59,032 nucleotides of DNA from Clostridiales bacterium. GTDB lineage: Bacteria > Bacillota > Clostridia > TANB77 > CAG-508. Every line of letters begins with the position of its first letter. Position 1 is the stretch's first letter. Made by a program: the position numbers and the translations under genes. A model generated the notes under the pieces. The model did not search any database. It was given only the letters and a program-made list of their open reading frames with translations, and was not told the DNA's origin. Of this stretch, positions 8,184 to 16,539 are shown piece after piece. The stretch is from positions 1 through 59,032 of the forward strand of contig JAHZIB010000007.1 of the NCBI GenBank assembly GCA_019419955.1. The letters run 5' to 3'.

Positions 8184-9002
8184 CTATGCAATTTTATTTT
8201 TCTTTTTTCTTTTCCAAAGAAATATTCCGCTTATTACTAAAATACCAGTTCCTGCTGTTGCCACTACTATTGGTGTATAATTTGTTTTTTCTTCTATTTC
8301 TTCTTGAGGCATTTCTTTATATTTTATATTAAAGGTTATTGACTCTGTTTCTTCTTTTTCCAATGTTCCTATATATGTTACAGTTGCCAAATAGCTTTTT
8401 ACTATTTTCCTTTCTTTTATTCCTTCATATTGCATCTCTCCATTATATGCTATTGGAACATCTTGCCCTTCAATCTTTTCTACTTGTGAAATATTCCAAA
8501 TTGGATTTACTAAATAATAAGTAACTCCATTTTCTTCAATACTCTTTGGAATATCGTTTAATTCATTAGTTGGTACATTTTCATATTTTTTTGTTAATGC
8601 TACTTTGTATTGCTCTATATAACTATCCTTTATTTTTATATCTAATGAATTATTTTGCAATTCTAAAATCCCTGACATTCCATCCTTTGTCATTTCAATT
8701 TTATTTTCAAACATATTTAACACATCGTATTTGTTATTCGTATATACTATTTTTTGTTTTGTTTGAGTTTCTTCTTTATTAATATTTTGTTTATTTTCTT
8801 GTTTTGACACATCTTGTAATTCATATTTAACATTATCAATATTAATATTTTTTTGAATATTTTTTTCAAATTCTTCAGCATTCTCTATTGATATTTTTTC
8901 ATTTATTTCATAATCTTTTAATTCACTATTTGATGCAAAACAATTTGTTGAAAAAAGTGCTAGTATTAACATACTCAATCCTATAATTCTTGATTTATTC
9001 AA
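8184..9002 (-). CDS. secreted single-anchor membrane protein
   Basis: 272 residues starting at TTG (9002), which overlaps the end of the upstream gene; this start is favoured because it yields a complete signal peptide (NKSRIIGLSMLILALFSTNCFA). A long extracytoplasmic region of beta character with several KYEN/YxVNPIWNISQ-like segments is followed by one C-terminal span (PIVVATAGTGILVISGIFLW) and a KRKKKNK stop-transfer tail. The topology is that of a type I surface protein without sortase motif. It sits directly upstream of sortase in the transcript; likely part of the mating apparatus surface. No named family recognised. Confidence 0.7.
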   Translation of the reverse strand: MNKSRIIGLSMLILALFSTNCFASNSELKDYEINEKISIENAEEFEKNIQKNINIDNVKYELQDVSKQENKQNINKEETQTKQKIVYTNNKYDVLNMFENKIEMTKDGMSGILELQNNSLDIKIKDSYIEQYKVALTKKYENVPTNELNDIPKSIEENGVTYYLVNPIWNISQVEKIEGQDVPIAYNGEMQYEGIKERKIVKSYLATVTYIGTLEKEETESITFNIKYKEMPQEEIEEKTNYTPIVVATAGTGILVISGIFLWKRKKKNKIA

Positions 9003-9378
9003 ATTCTTCTTCCTCCTCTTCTTTTAATTCTTCATTTAATTTTTTTCTTATGTCCCTTATAAATTGAAATTCCTTCATTAATTCAGGAATTTTTGTTCTT
9101 TTTCTAAATTCTATATCTCCACTTTCTTCTCCAAGTCTACAAAAAACATATCCATCTTTTAATTTACTTAAACTTTTTTCAAGTGCTTGAACTTCTTCAA
9201 ATTCTTTATAGTATTTTAGAGAATCCCAATACATAAATACACAATCTTTATTATTTTCTTTATAGTCGTGTTTATTAACATAGTCTAACAAATTTTCTGT
9301 CATTTTAGCTTGTGCATCTTCTACCTTCTTAAAATCTTTTTTCGTTACTGCAATCATTACTTCACTATAATATCCCAC
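8995..9378 (-). CDS. hypothetical protein (MGYYSEV type) with EEFE tail
   Basis: 127 residues, soluble. The opening MGYYSEVMIAVTKKDF and the middle segment YKEFEEVQALEKSL are ordered, and the last ten residues are almost pure glutamate ending EEFE. I do not recognise a characterised family. The tail codons contain GAGGAGG and, in another frame, the TTG start of the next gene, so the two genes overlap by eight bases and are probably translationally coupled. It has no membrane segment although its neighbours are membrane or secreted proteins. Confidence 0.7.
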   Translation of the reverse strand: MGYYSEVMIAVTKKDFKKVEDAQAKMTENLLDYVNKHDYKENNKDCVFMYWDSLKYYKEFEEVQALEKSLSKLKDGYVFCRLGEESGDIEFRKRTKIPELMKEFQFIRDIRKKLNEELKEEEEEEFE

Positions 9379-9391
9379 ATTTTTTCCTTTC

Positions 9392-10075
9392 CTATTTCAA
9401 ACCTAACATTTGAAATACAATGTTTCTTAATGATTCATTAAAAATAATCGTAAGTCCTAGTGATGTTAGTCCAAATATAATAGCTGTTCCTAAAAGCTCT
9501 AATAATTTATCTACTGCCTGAATTAAAAGTGTAAAAAAATAAACACTTGTATTATTTACTTGTGTTTTTTCTATACCTTCACTATTTAATTTTTTATTTT
9601 TCTTCATACTCGTAATGTATTTTTTCAAATTATTTCTTTTTTGTTTCTTTATAATTTCAGCCTTTTTAAATTTTTTACTCTCTTTTTTTGACAATCCATC
9701 TGATATTAATGATTTTTTCAATTCAGATTTTATTTTTTCTAATTCAACAGAATTTATAATATTATATATACCTTTTTCGTACAAATTAGTTAAAATATCA
9801 TTTTGTTCATCATATCCACTTGCTAAAATTATTATTCTTATATTTGGATATACTTCATAAAAATAACTTATACCATTTATAATATTTTCTTCTGTTCCCT
9901 TTAAACTTTTTAATTCAATAATAATATATTTTATCAATTTAAAGTTTACTTTTGTTTCTTTTATATATTGTAAAAAATCTATTTCTCCTATTTTACTTAA
10001 TATCGTGATATTTAATTCTTCACAAACACCCTTTATTAAATCTTCCATAGGATTACTTGCAATGTAACTTAACAT
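9392..10075 (-). CDS. receiver-like domain fused to C-terminal membrane helices
   Basis: 227 residues. The first 115 or so have alternating beta/alpha segments like a response-regulator receiver or CpaE-type pseudoreceiver (KYIIIELKSL, YPNIRIIILASGYDE, KGIYNIINSVELEKI), but the acidic pocket and phospho-acceptor pattern are not clear. A lysine-rich linker (about 118-165) is followed by two hydrophobic segments near the C-terminus (VYFFTLLIQAVDKLLELLG; AIIFGLTSLGLTIIF). This suggests a membrane-tethered, phosphorylation-independent receiver of the conjugation machinery. The role is inferred from architecture only. Confidence 0.6.
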   Translation of the reverse strand: MLSYIASNPMEDLIKGVCEELNITILSKIGEIDFLQYIKETKVNFKLIKYIIIELKSLKGTEENIINGISYFYEVYPNIRIIILASGYDEQNDILTNLYEKGIYNIINSVELEKIKSELKKSLISDGLSKKESKKFKKAEIIKKQKRNNLKKYITSMKKNKKLNSEGIEKTQVNNTSVYFFTLLIQAVDKLLELLGTAIIFGLTSLGLTIIFNESLRNIVFQMLGLK

Positions 10076-10087
10076 TATACTCCCCTC

Positions 10088-10279
10088 CTAATCAAGTACC
10101 CTCTCTTCATACGGTACATTATATATTACATTGTTAGATTTCAAGTATTCAGTATTATTGGTAGTATCTCCAGTATTTTTGCCTAGTTTCCAGAATACAT
10201 TATTTAATACTACAATTACCAGTAAAATAATAAATATAGCCAAATAGCAAAACATTTCCTTCTTATCTCTGTTCATCAT
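10088..10279 (-). CDS. small single-span membrane protein, 63 aa
   Basis: One membrane helix (FCYLAIFIILLVIVVLNNVFW) after a short charged N-terminus, then a polar asparagine/threonine-rich tail. Starts overlap the stop of the upstream gene by four bases, so it is in the same operon. No family recognised. Confidence 0.6.
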   Translation of the reverse strand: MMNRDKKEMFCYLAIFIILLVIVVLNNVFWKLGKNTGDTTNNTEYLKSNNVIYNVPYEERVLD

Positions 10280-10755
10280 TCTACCTCCAATTCATCGATA
10301 TTCTCTATTTTGTGTTGTTGATAATATTTTTTATAAAATTTATCATATTGCAATGTTTTCCCTTCTTTCTCTCCTAATTCTTCTAATGTCATTTTCTCAA
10401 AAATACCGTTGTCAAAAACCTTTACTTTTCTTGGTTTTGTATTTGTCGTTTGTAATTTAATAAGTCTTTCAATAATTTCTTCTCTAAATGTTGGATTTAT
10501 CTTATTTAAAAAACATCCATAAGTGGATACAAATGGCTCTTCAATTTCATAATTAGGTACATACATTTTTATATCAACTGCATGTCCACATCGTTCTGCT
10601 TCTAAAACAATAAAATCTGCAACATCACTTTTTCTAATTTCATAATTGTCTCCATTTGAAGTTTCGACAAATAAAAAGCCTTCTTTATTGGCAATTTCAG
10701 ACATTTCTTCTCTTGTATATAATTCATATAAATCATAATATTTTTTTCTTTGCAT
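10276..10755 (-). CDS. hypothetical soluble protein of the T4SS operon
   Basis: 159 residues beginning MQRKKYYDLYELYTREEM, with a central beta-rich region (FLFVETSNGDNYEIRKSDV, MYVPNYEIEEPF) and a charged C-terminal third ending in ELEVE. No membrane segment or catalytic motif is visible, and I do not recognise the family. GAGAGGGAATA precedes the ATG. It overlaps its neighbours on both sides, which places it firmly in the conjugation operon between the M23 hydrolase and small membrane proteins. Confidence 0.6.
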   Translation of the reverse strand: MQRKKYYDLYELYTREEMSEIANKEGFLFVETSNGDNYEIRKSDVADFIVLEAERCGHAVDIKMYVPNYEIEEPFVSTYGCFLNKINPTFREEIIERLIKLQTTNTKPRKVKVFDNGIFEKMTLEELGEKEGKTLQYDKFYKKYYQQHKIENIDELEVE

Positions 10756-11345
10756 TATTCCCTCTCTTTCTCACCAAATAAATATGGTGCAGGATCAATG
10801 GTATCTTTATTAGTACCACTACTTTTTCTTACCTCAAAATGTAAATGATCTCCTGTGGAATTTCCAGTAGAGCCTTGTATTCCAATTACTTGTCCTACCA
10901 CAACTTGCTGACCTTTAGTAACTTGTAATGAATTATCTCTCATGTGCCCATAGAATGTATAAAATATATTTCCTTGTTCATCTATATGTTTTATTTCTAC
11001 ACAATTCCCATATCCATTTTGCCACCCTGAATGTGTTACTTCTCCATTGTCAGCAGCCATAACTTTACTGCCAAGACTTCCACATAAATCTATTCCTGTA
11101 TGATTTGAATGTACTACTCCATGTGATTCTCTATACCCAAATTTACTTGTAACTTGAATAAAATTTTCAATTGGCATAGCAAACTTGCCATTATATACAA
11201 TTTCTCCTATTTCTGTTTCATTTTCTATATTACTTTTTTCTGTATTATTAGTTGATTTTGAATTTGAACTTGTTATTTGAAAATATGAGCCTATTATTAA
11301 TATAAATATTATTATTCCAATTATTAAATATATTTTTTTACTCAT
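10755..11345 (-). CDS. M23 (LytM) peptidoglycan hydrolase, membrane anchored
   Basis: 196 residues from the ATG at 11345, which overlaps the virB4 stop by eight bases. An N-terminal span (IYLIIGIIIFILIIGSYF) anchors a short linker and a complete M23 metallopeptidase domain. Zinc ligands are visible in SNHTGIDL (His and Asp) and in GDHLHFEV (HxH), with the GYRESHG start and FYGHMR strand typical of LytM proteins. In Gram-positive conjugation systems such an enzyme opens the cell wall for the transfer channel (the VirB1-like role). Unlike many relatives it has no NlpC/P60 or lysozyme partner domain. Confidence 0.9.
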   Translation of the reverse strand: MSKKIYLIIGIIIFILIIGSYFQITSSNSKSTNNTEKSNIENETEIGEIVYNGKFAMPIENFIQVTSKFGYRESHGVVHSNHTGIDLCGSLGSKVMAADNGEVTHSGWQNGYGNCVEIKHIDEQGNIFYTFYGHMRDNSLQVTKGQQVVVGQVIGIQGSTGNSTGDHLHFEVRKSSGTNKDTIDPAPYLFGEKERE

Positions 11346-13126
11346 ATACATCACTCTTTGCAAATTTTGAATCTATCATTTCTAATTCGTAATCAAATAA
11401 CTTAAAAATCATATATAATTTTCTTGTACCACACATAAATAAACACTCTCCTACTTTTGCATTTAGTATCATTTTTTCTTCCTGTTCAGTCAAATTAAAT
11501 ATGTTTACTATGTCTTTTAAGTCCTTTCCATCACATTTAAAAAATAGTTTATTGGTTGAATTTGCCAATAAACTTTGACCATATAATCTAATTTTTTCAT
11601 TTAGATAATCTTCAATACTTTGTGAAATTACACAAATTGAAGAATTATGCTTTCTTGCCATTTTACTAATGTATCTCACATATTCCAATGTTTGTGGAAT
11701 GTTAGGATCTATTAGAATATGACATTCATCAGCTACAAGCATTGTTCTTTCATTAACATCTTTACTTAAAATATCCCAAGCATAAGACAAAATATTATAA
11801 TACTGTGCTCTTTTATATTGAATTTGAAACTTTTGCATTGTTGATGTATTAAATGTTGTTATTCTAGTATCTACTTCAATGTTTGTATATCCATTCCATA
11901 TACTAGATGCTTGTCCGATGCATATTGGTCTAATTAAGGCTAATAATTTTTCATAGACTGCATCTTGATATTTTTTGTTTTCATTATCAATAAAAAAATA
12001 CAAATCTTCTAGAATCGGAAAATCTGTATTTTTTAATTTTGAAATATCTGTTTCTTTCGTAATATTAAATTTAGCATATAGTTTCTCAAATATTAAATCT
12101 AATTTTGAAAACTCTATTTCTGTTAATGATGGATACAATATTTGAAAAAATGTTTCTAAAAATTGAAAATGCAATGATAAAGCATTTTTTCCTATTTCAT
12201 CATCTCTATTTATTCTCACTTGTAATGGATTTAAAACTCCTCCACTATCTATTCCGTCACATTCTATTACTTTGCCATTTAATTTTTTACATAAATGATT
12301 ATATTCATTTTCTACATCTATTATTAAAATTTTGGTTGTAGGAATTTCATTTAATATCATATGCTTTACTGCCATACTTTTTCCGAGAGCCTGAACTTCC
12401 TACTACAAACATATTGCTGTTGCCTCTCATTATATCTTGCTGCCATAAATTAAAAATAATAATACCACCATTTTGATTTATTCCCCAATAATATCCGTTT
12501 TTATCAATAAAAGTTTCTGTATTAAATAGAAATCCTCCTGTAAAAGAGCTTGTTAATATATTTCTTTTAAATTTTTTACTTAACTCAGTTTGAATTGTAA
12601 AAAAAGGTGCTACTGCTTTAAAACCATCAAATTGCAAATAATTCGTTAGATTCCTTATTTTCAATTTTTGATGTTGTACTTCATTTTCAACTTCTTTACA
12701 TTTTTGTTTTAATTCTTCTTTCTCATCTGCTGAAACTAAAATGTATATTGTTAGATATGATACAACTTCATTATTCTGTATCATTCTATTTATAATTTCA
12801 CTTGCCTCATTTATTTCTTTTTCTCTAATTTGTCTACTTGATTCATTTTTTGATATTTGTAATAATCCTGAAGCATCTCTGATTCTTGCATCTAATGAAT
12901 CAATTAATTCTGCATTATCTGTGGGCTCAATATTTATCGAGAATATTGCTCCTATGTTTCTAACTAAATTTCCTAACCACTTTAATTCTACATTTGATGG
13001 ATAATGAACAATTGTATATACTTTACAATATCTACTTCCAAAATATATTTTATTTCTTTCAAATGTTAGTCCTCCAGTTGGTGTAATTAAATCTATTAAA
13101 TTATAATCTGCTTCTTGTTTTTTTAT
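11338..13126 (-). CDS. virB4: VirB4-type conjugation ATPase, read through a CGG +1 site
   Basis: About 595 residues after one +1 shift. N-terminal part: LIDLITPTGGLTF, YCKVYTIVHYPSNV and RNIGAIFSINIEP, typical of Gram-positive VirB4/TrsE. The frame breaks inside the P-loop at TCT CGG AAA (CGG 12383-12385); skipping C gives GSSGS-GKSMAVKHM, a perfect Walker A with the essential glycine. Walker B is TMLVADECHILI. It energises substrate transfer and pilus assembly at the inner face of the membrane. The only start consistent with the open frame is ATA at 13126, five bases after an AGGTGAT element; an in-frame stop lies just upstream. It overlaps the methyltransferase stop and the M23 start. Confidence 0.88.
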
Positions 13127-13824
13127 TTTTTATCACCTGCCTTTGTTTCTAATGCTTCTTTTATTCTTTGTTTTGCTATTTCATAATATTGGCTATTTAT
13201 TTCAAAACCTATAAAATTTCTATTTTGATTTATTGCTCCAACCAGAGTTGTGCCACTTCCAGCAAAACAATCTAAAATCAAATCACCCTCGTTACTTGAA
13301 TTTATTATGTGATTTTCTATAAACGGTAATGGTTTTATAGTTGGATGTTTCCATTTTTTCTTGTCGACTTGATTTACTCCTGAAATATAATATTTTCTTT
13401 TAGTATGATAATTTCCATATAGCCTTACTCCCTTTTCTCTTGCAAATACTACATATTCTGTATCAGGCAAATAATTATTATTTGTTAATGGACTAGGATT
13501 CATTTTATGCCATGTTAATATTTCATAATTACAATCTTTATTCATAAAATATTCCAGTAATTCCTTTACCTGCCTTTTAGAACAGTAAATGTATATATTT
13601 ATCTTTTTCATTTTTTGTACTAATAAATCTAATACTTTTAAATCAAATCCATCCTTTAAATCTAATAGTTCATTTGCATAACTATTAAAACTTGATGGAT
13701 GTTTTAATTTGCTTAAATTTAATTTATATGGCGGATCTATTATCACTAAATCGATACTTTTATCATCTAATAATTTTATTCCTTCCATACAATCCATATT
13801 GTAAACATTATTTATTTTTAACAC
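13123..13824 (-). CDS. DNA adenine methyltransferase (beta-class)
   Basis: 233 residues. Catalytic motif IV DPPY lies at residues 30-33 and the SAM-binding motif I DCFAGSGTT near residue 190, so the order (IV before I) is that of beta-class N6-adenine/N4-cytosine methyltransferases; DPPY favours adenine. HPTIKPLPFIE precedes motif I, as expected. The recognition region between is short. No restriction partner is visible, so it is likely a solitary methylase that marks the element's DNA and helps it survive restriction in new hosts. Unusually it sits inside the T4SS core, overlapping genes on both sides. A metK gene 10 kb upstream could supply its cofactor. Confidence 0.88.
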   Translation of the reverse strand: MLKINNVYNMDCMEGIKLLDDKSIDLVIIDPPYKLNLSKLKHPSSFNSYANELLDLKDGFDLKVLDLLVQKMKKINIYIYCSKRQVKELLEYFMNKDCNYEILTWHKMNPSPLTNNNYLPDTEYVVFAREKGVRLYGNYHTKRKYYISGVNQVDKKKWKHPTIKPLPFIENHIINSSNEGDLILDCFAGSGTTLVGAINQNRNFIGFEINSQYYEIAKQRIKEALETKAGDKK

Positions 13825-14419
13825 TACTTCTCCTTATTTTTATGATGCTATCATCATAATCCACACTCTCCTTTCGAGCAAATTCTGGAATTGTAAAACT
13901 TTTAATTAATAATATAATTTCTGTCTTCTCTAATATTTCAGATTCCAAATCACATTGTTTTAATCTATTTTTCCAGTTTATTGCTCTTTTTTCTAATTTT
14001 TCTTCAACATTCTCTGATGCATTCTCCCATATACATAGATAAAATTCATTTTCGATAATGTTTTTATTTGCAACCATTTCATGTGTTGCTATAATTCTTT
14101 TTTCAACAATTCTTATACTTGCCTCATCTTTTAATTTTTTCTTTAAATCTTCTTGTTCTTTTATAAAATCTGCAATATCTACTTTTCTAGGAATTATAAA
14201 AATAGTATATGGTTGTTGTTCATTACTAAACTCAACACTTGAACTATTCATTTTTTGTATAAGTTCCTCTTCTGAAAATAATTCCGTATTTATTGGTTGT
14301 ACTCTTATAAAAGAAATTACTTGTTTATCTAATGTATATAAAAAGTTATCTTCAATTTTTCTAATATTTAAAAATTCATTTAATGATTTATTCTCTTTTA
14401 TTGAAATTCCCTCTTTCAT
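13808..14419 (-). CDS. T4SS protein between PrgI and VirB4 (TrsD-like)
   Basis: About 203 residues from ATG at 14419 (AAAGGG eight bases upstream). Soluble, with NEFLNIRKIEDNFLYT, QVISFIRVQPINTELF and PYTIFIIPRKVDIADF, the pattern of the VirB4 N-terminal-like partner that in Gram-positive T4SS operons lies between PrgI and VirB4. It is thought to act with VirB4 at the cytoplasmic face. The C-terminal part is helical and charged. Overlaps prgI and the methyltransferase gene, so is translated as part of the same message. Assignment rests on position plus general pattern. Confidence 0.65.
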   Translation of the reverse strand: MKEGISIKENKSLNEFLNIRKIEDNFLYTLDKQVISFIRVQPINTELFSEEELIQKMNSSSVEFSNEQQPYTIFIIPRKVDIADFIKEQEDLKKKLKDEASIRIVEKRIIATHEMVANKNIIENEFYLCIWENASENVEEKLEKRAINWKNRLKQCDLESEILEKTEIILLIKSFTIPEFARKESVDYDDSIIKIRRSSVKNK

Positions 14420-14705
14420 ACTTATACCCTTTTTGCATAAGTTCATATTTTACGATATTTTTTATATTATCCATTAAAGAAAAACCACTTCTATTTTTAG
14501 TAACAAATACAACTGAAATTGCTGTACTTCCTATAACTAAGAATGTTGCTAATAAAGTGGTTTTCGTTATTTTATATATGCAATATGCAATTATACTTGA
14601 TATAGCCAAAACAATAATACTTTTTATTAATTCAGCCATACCATATCCTTCAAAAAATTCAGTTTGCAATTTAATTTGCGATGGTATTTTTACAGTTTTT
14701 TTCAT
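14388..14705 (-). CDS. PrgI family T4SS membrane protein
   Basis: 105 residues: a short N-terminal strand (VKIPSQIKLQTEFF), two membrane segments (MAELIKSIIVLAISSIIAYC; LATFLVIGSTAISVVFV) and a charged C-terminal helix (MDNIKNIVKYELMQKGYKYE). This is the PrgI architecture, the VirB3-like membrane partner of VirB4. Its ribosome-binding site (GGAGGTGG) lies within the glycine-rich end of the upstream gene as read after the +1 shift, and the shifted upstream stop TGA overlaps this ATG. Confidence 0.85.
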   Translation of the reverse strand: MKKTVKIPSQIKLQTEFFEGYGMAELIKSIIVLAISSIIAYCIYKITKTTLLATFLVIGSTAISVVFVTKNRSGFSLMDNIKNIVKYELMQKGYKYERGNFNKRE

Positions 14706-15299
14706 CTACTACCACCTCCACCTGCTCCTCCGACCAAATGAATTATTTTCCTTATGGTTTATATAATCTTGATATGTAAAGTTAGAAGGAAAAATAAACC
14801 CATCTGAATCTCTATAATATGCTATATCTGCATAATATCCTTTCCAAAACCCTTGACAGTCATTAAATAGTCTTAAATAACTTACATTTTCTACTACTTT
14901 GGCTGAAGAATATAGTCCAAAGGCTTCATGCAATTCTTCATTGTCAGTTAATGCTGCAATTGTTTTATTTGAATCTGTTATAACATATCTTTTTCCATCT
15001 ATATTTACAACTTCTCTGTTTTGACAATCTTTATCTTCTATTTTAGCAAATGTAATATCACTTGTTTCATCATCTGCAATTCCAGTAGGTGTTCCAAAAT
15101 AACTTTTAGGAATTTCTAAAAGGCTTAGTGACAATGTTATTAATATACTTGCTATAACTGTATTTTTCGCTAATTTAATATACTTCATTTTGTTGTCAGG
15201 CTCTACACTCATTTTTATTAATAAGATAATAAATGTTACACTTCCAATAGCGATGCCAATGTTTCTTAAAACTCGTATTATTTCTTGTAAAGTTTCGAT
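14702..15299 (-). CDS. T4SS membrane protein with Gly-rich end, CGG +1 site
   Basis: About 198 residues. Two N-terminal spans flank IKMSVEPDNKMKYIKLAKN, a topology seen in small pilin-like T4SS proteins; an extracytoplasmic domain follows (PKSYFG..., then a segment around YADIAYYRDSDGFIF). Near the end GGT CGG AGG occurs (CGG 14730-14732). Unshifted the protein ends RRSRWRW; skipping the C gives FG-GGAGGGGR and a TGA that overlaps the prgI ATG, which is the tighter operon fit. Upstream, the frame stays open past the first ATG (15212); the conserved-looking helix ETLQEIIRVLRNIGIAIG needs a start at ATC (15299), six bases after GGAGGAG. Confidence 0.75.
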
Positions 15300-15301
15300 T
15301 T

Positions 15302-16145
15302 TTATCTCCTCCTTCTTAATCTAGGTGTCAATGCCCTTAAATTACGTGCTGTATTTCCTGCTGAATTTATAATACTTCCATTTGGTTTTACCAAATATTT
15401 TGATAGTATCATTGGTGTATTTACTGATATTATTGCTATTGCAATAGCATAAATTAAATGTCCATTTATTGTTACTAAAATTGACAAATTCATAAGTGTT
15501 AATTGTATTACCAATGTAAATGCTGTCATTAAAAAGCCTCTTATATATTCAGGAAATACTCCTCCATCTGAATTTAAAAGTCCGAATACTTGCAAATGGT
15601 ATTCCCATTCTCATTAGTAGCATTTCAATTCCCTTCATAATAAATTGACAAATTAAAACTAACCAAGTTATCAGTAATACTAAACATGCTACTGCTGTAA
15701 AAATACCTCCTGCAATATTTCCACTTAACACTTCAGATAAACTTACCGTTTTAACAGGCATAGCACCTAAAATGCTATTTAGAAAACTACTTGTGATTCC
15801 GACAAATATATCATAAATTTCTTTACAACAAATCATAATTATTACTGCTTTTAACATTCCAACAATTAAATGAATTGGATTTTTTTCTGCATCCCCATCA
15901 TTTTGTAAAAAATATATCTTTATTAATTTTGCAATAAATACAATTACTAAAATAAAACAAGCATAATTAAATACGACTTGATATATTCCATTGAAATCTA
16001 TTTTACTGCCACCCTGCACTTGTATGCTATTTAATTCTCTTTCTATAAAAAACACCAAATTCACCATACTTTTAAATAATGAATTTAGTGTTGCCTCTGA
16101 TCCATCAATAAATTTTTGAATTAATTCTACAAGCATATCTGCCAT
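15302..16145 (-). CDS. VirB6/TrbL-like membrane channel protein, CGG +1 site
   Basis: About 280 residues with at least five hydrophobic segments: VFNYACFILVIVFIAKLI, HLIVGMLKAVIIMICC, AVACLVLLITWLVLICQFI, then after the shift AFTLVIQLTLMNLSILVTI and AIAIAIISVNTPMIL. The frame breaks at ATT CGG ACT (CGG 15582-15584); skipping C joins GIPFASI to GLLNSDGGVFPEYI, the conserved loop of Gram-positive VirB6-like proteins. It forms part of the transfer channel in the membrane. The C-terminus is arginine-rich (RLRRRR), and those AGG/AGA codons supply the ribosome-binding site of the next gene. Confidence 0.85.
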
Positions 16146-16185
16146 TTTTTATCACCTCTATTCAAAGAAAATTCAATAATTTTCT

Positions 16186-16539
16186 TTATCTGTAGAATCC
16201 AAGAATTACATCTATAAGTGCCAAACCACAAGTAATTAATACCATTGATATTAAAGTTGTTTTAATATTTTGCATATTTCTTCTTCTTTCTCCCTCATCA
16301 TTTGTTTTTAGGCAATAAACATAGTAAATGAAATAACCACCACAAATTGTTATTCCTATACCAGTTAGCCATTTAATTACTGCATTAACTAAATTTTGTG
16401 TTCCTATAACTAATTTAGTTTCTTCAAAACTTGCTGCATGAACTATCTGTTGCATTGCAAATAATAAAACAACAAATAAGATTATTCTTAAACCAATCTT
16501 AATTGCTGTTTTTATTTTTTCTTTATTTTTATTCATCAT
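16186..16539 (-). CDS. VirB2-like pilin/TrbC-type protein
   Basis: 117 residues. Signal-type N-terminus (IGLRIILFVVLLFAMQQIVHAA), then two spans (LVNAVIKWLTGIGITICGGYFIYYVY; ISMVLITCGLALIDVILGFY) separated by a short charged loop (NDEGERRRNMQNI). This size and layout are those of VirB2/TrbC-like pilin subunits of Gram-positive conjugation systems. Two adjacent ATGs (16539, 16536) follow AAAGGA. The 5' end overlaps the end of the coupling-protein gene, and the VirB6-like gene follows. Confidence 0.75.
   Translation of the reverse strand: MMNKNKEKIKTAIKIGLRIILFVVLLFAMQQIVHAASFEETKLVIGTQNLVNAVIKWLTGIGITICGGYFIYYVYCLKTNDEGERRRNMQNIKTTLISMVLITCGLALIDVILGFYR

Noticed and set aside
15302..15595. 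Separate small gene for the VirB6 C-terminus
   Set aside because: Its only start lacks a ribosome-binding site and lies within the conserved loop; it is the +1 continuation of the gene starting at 16145.
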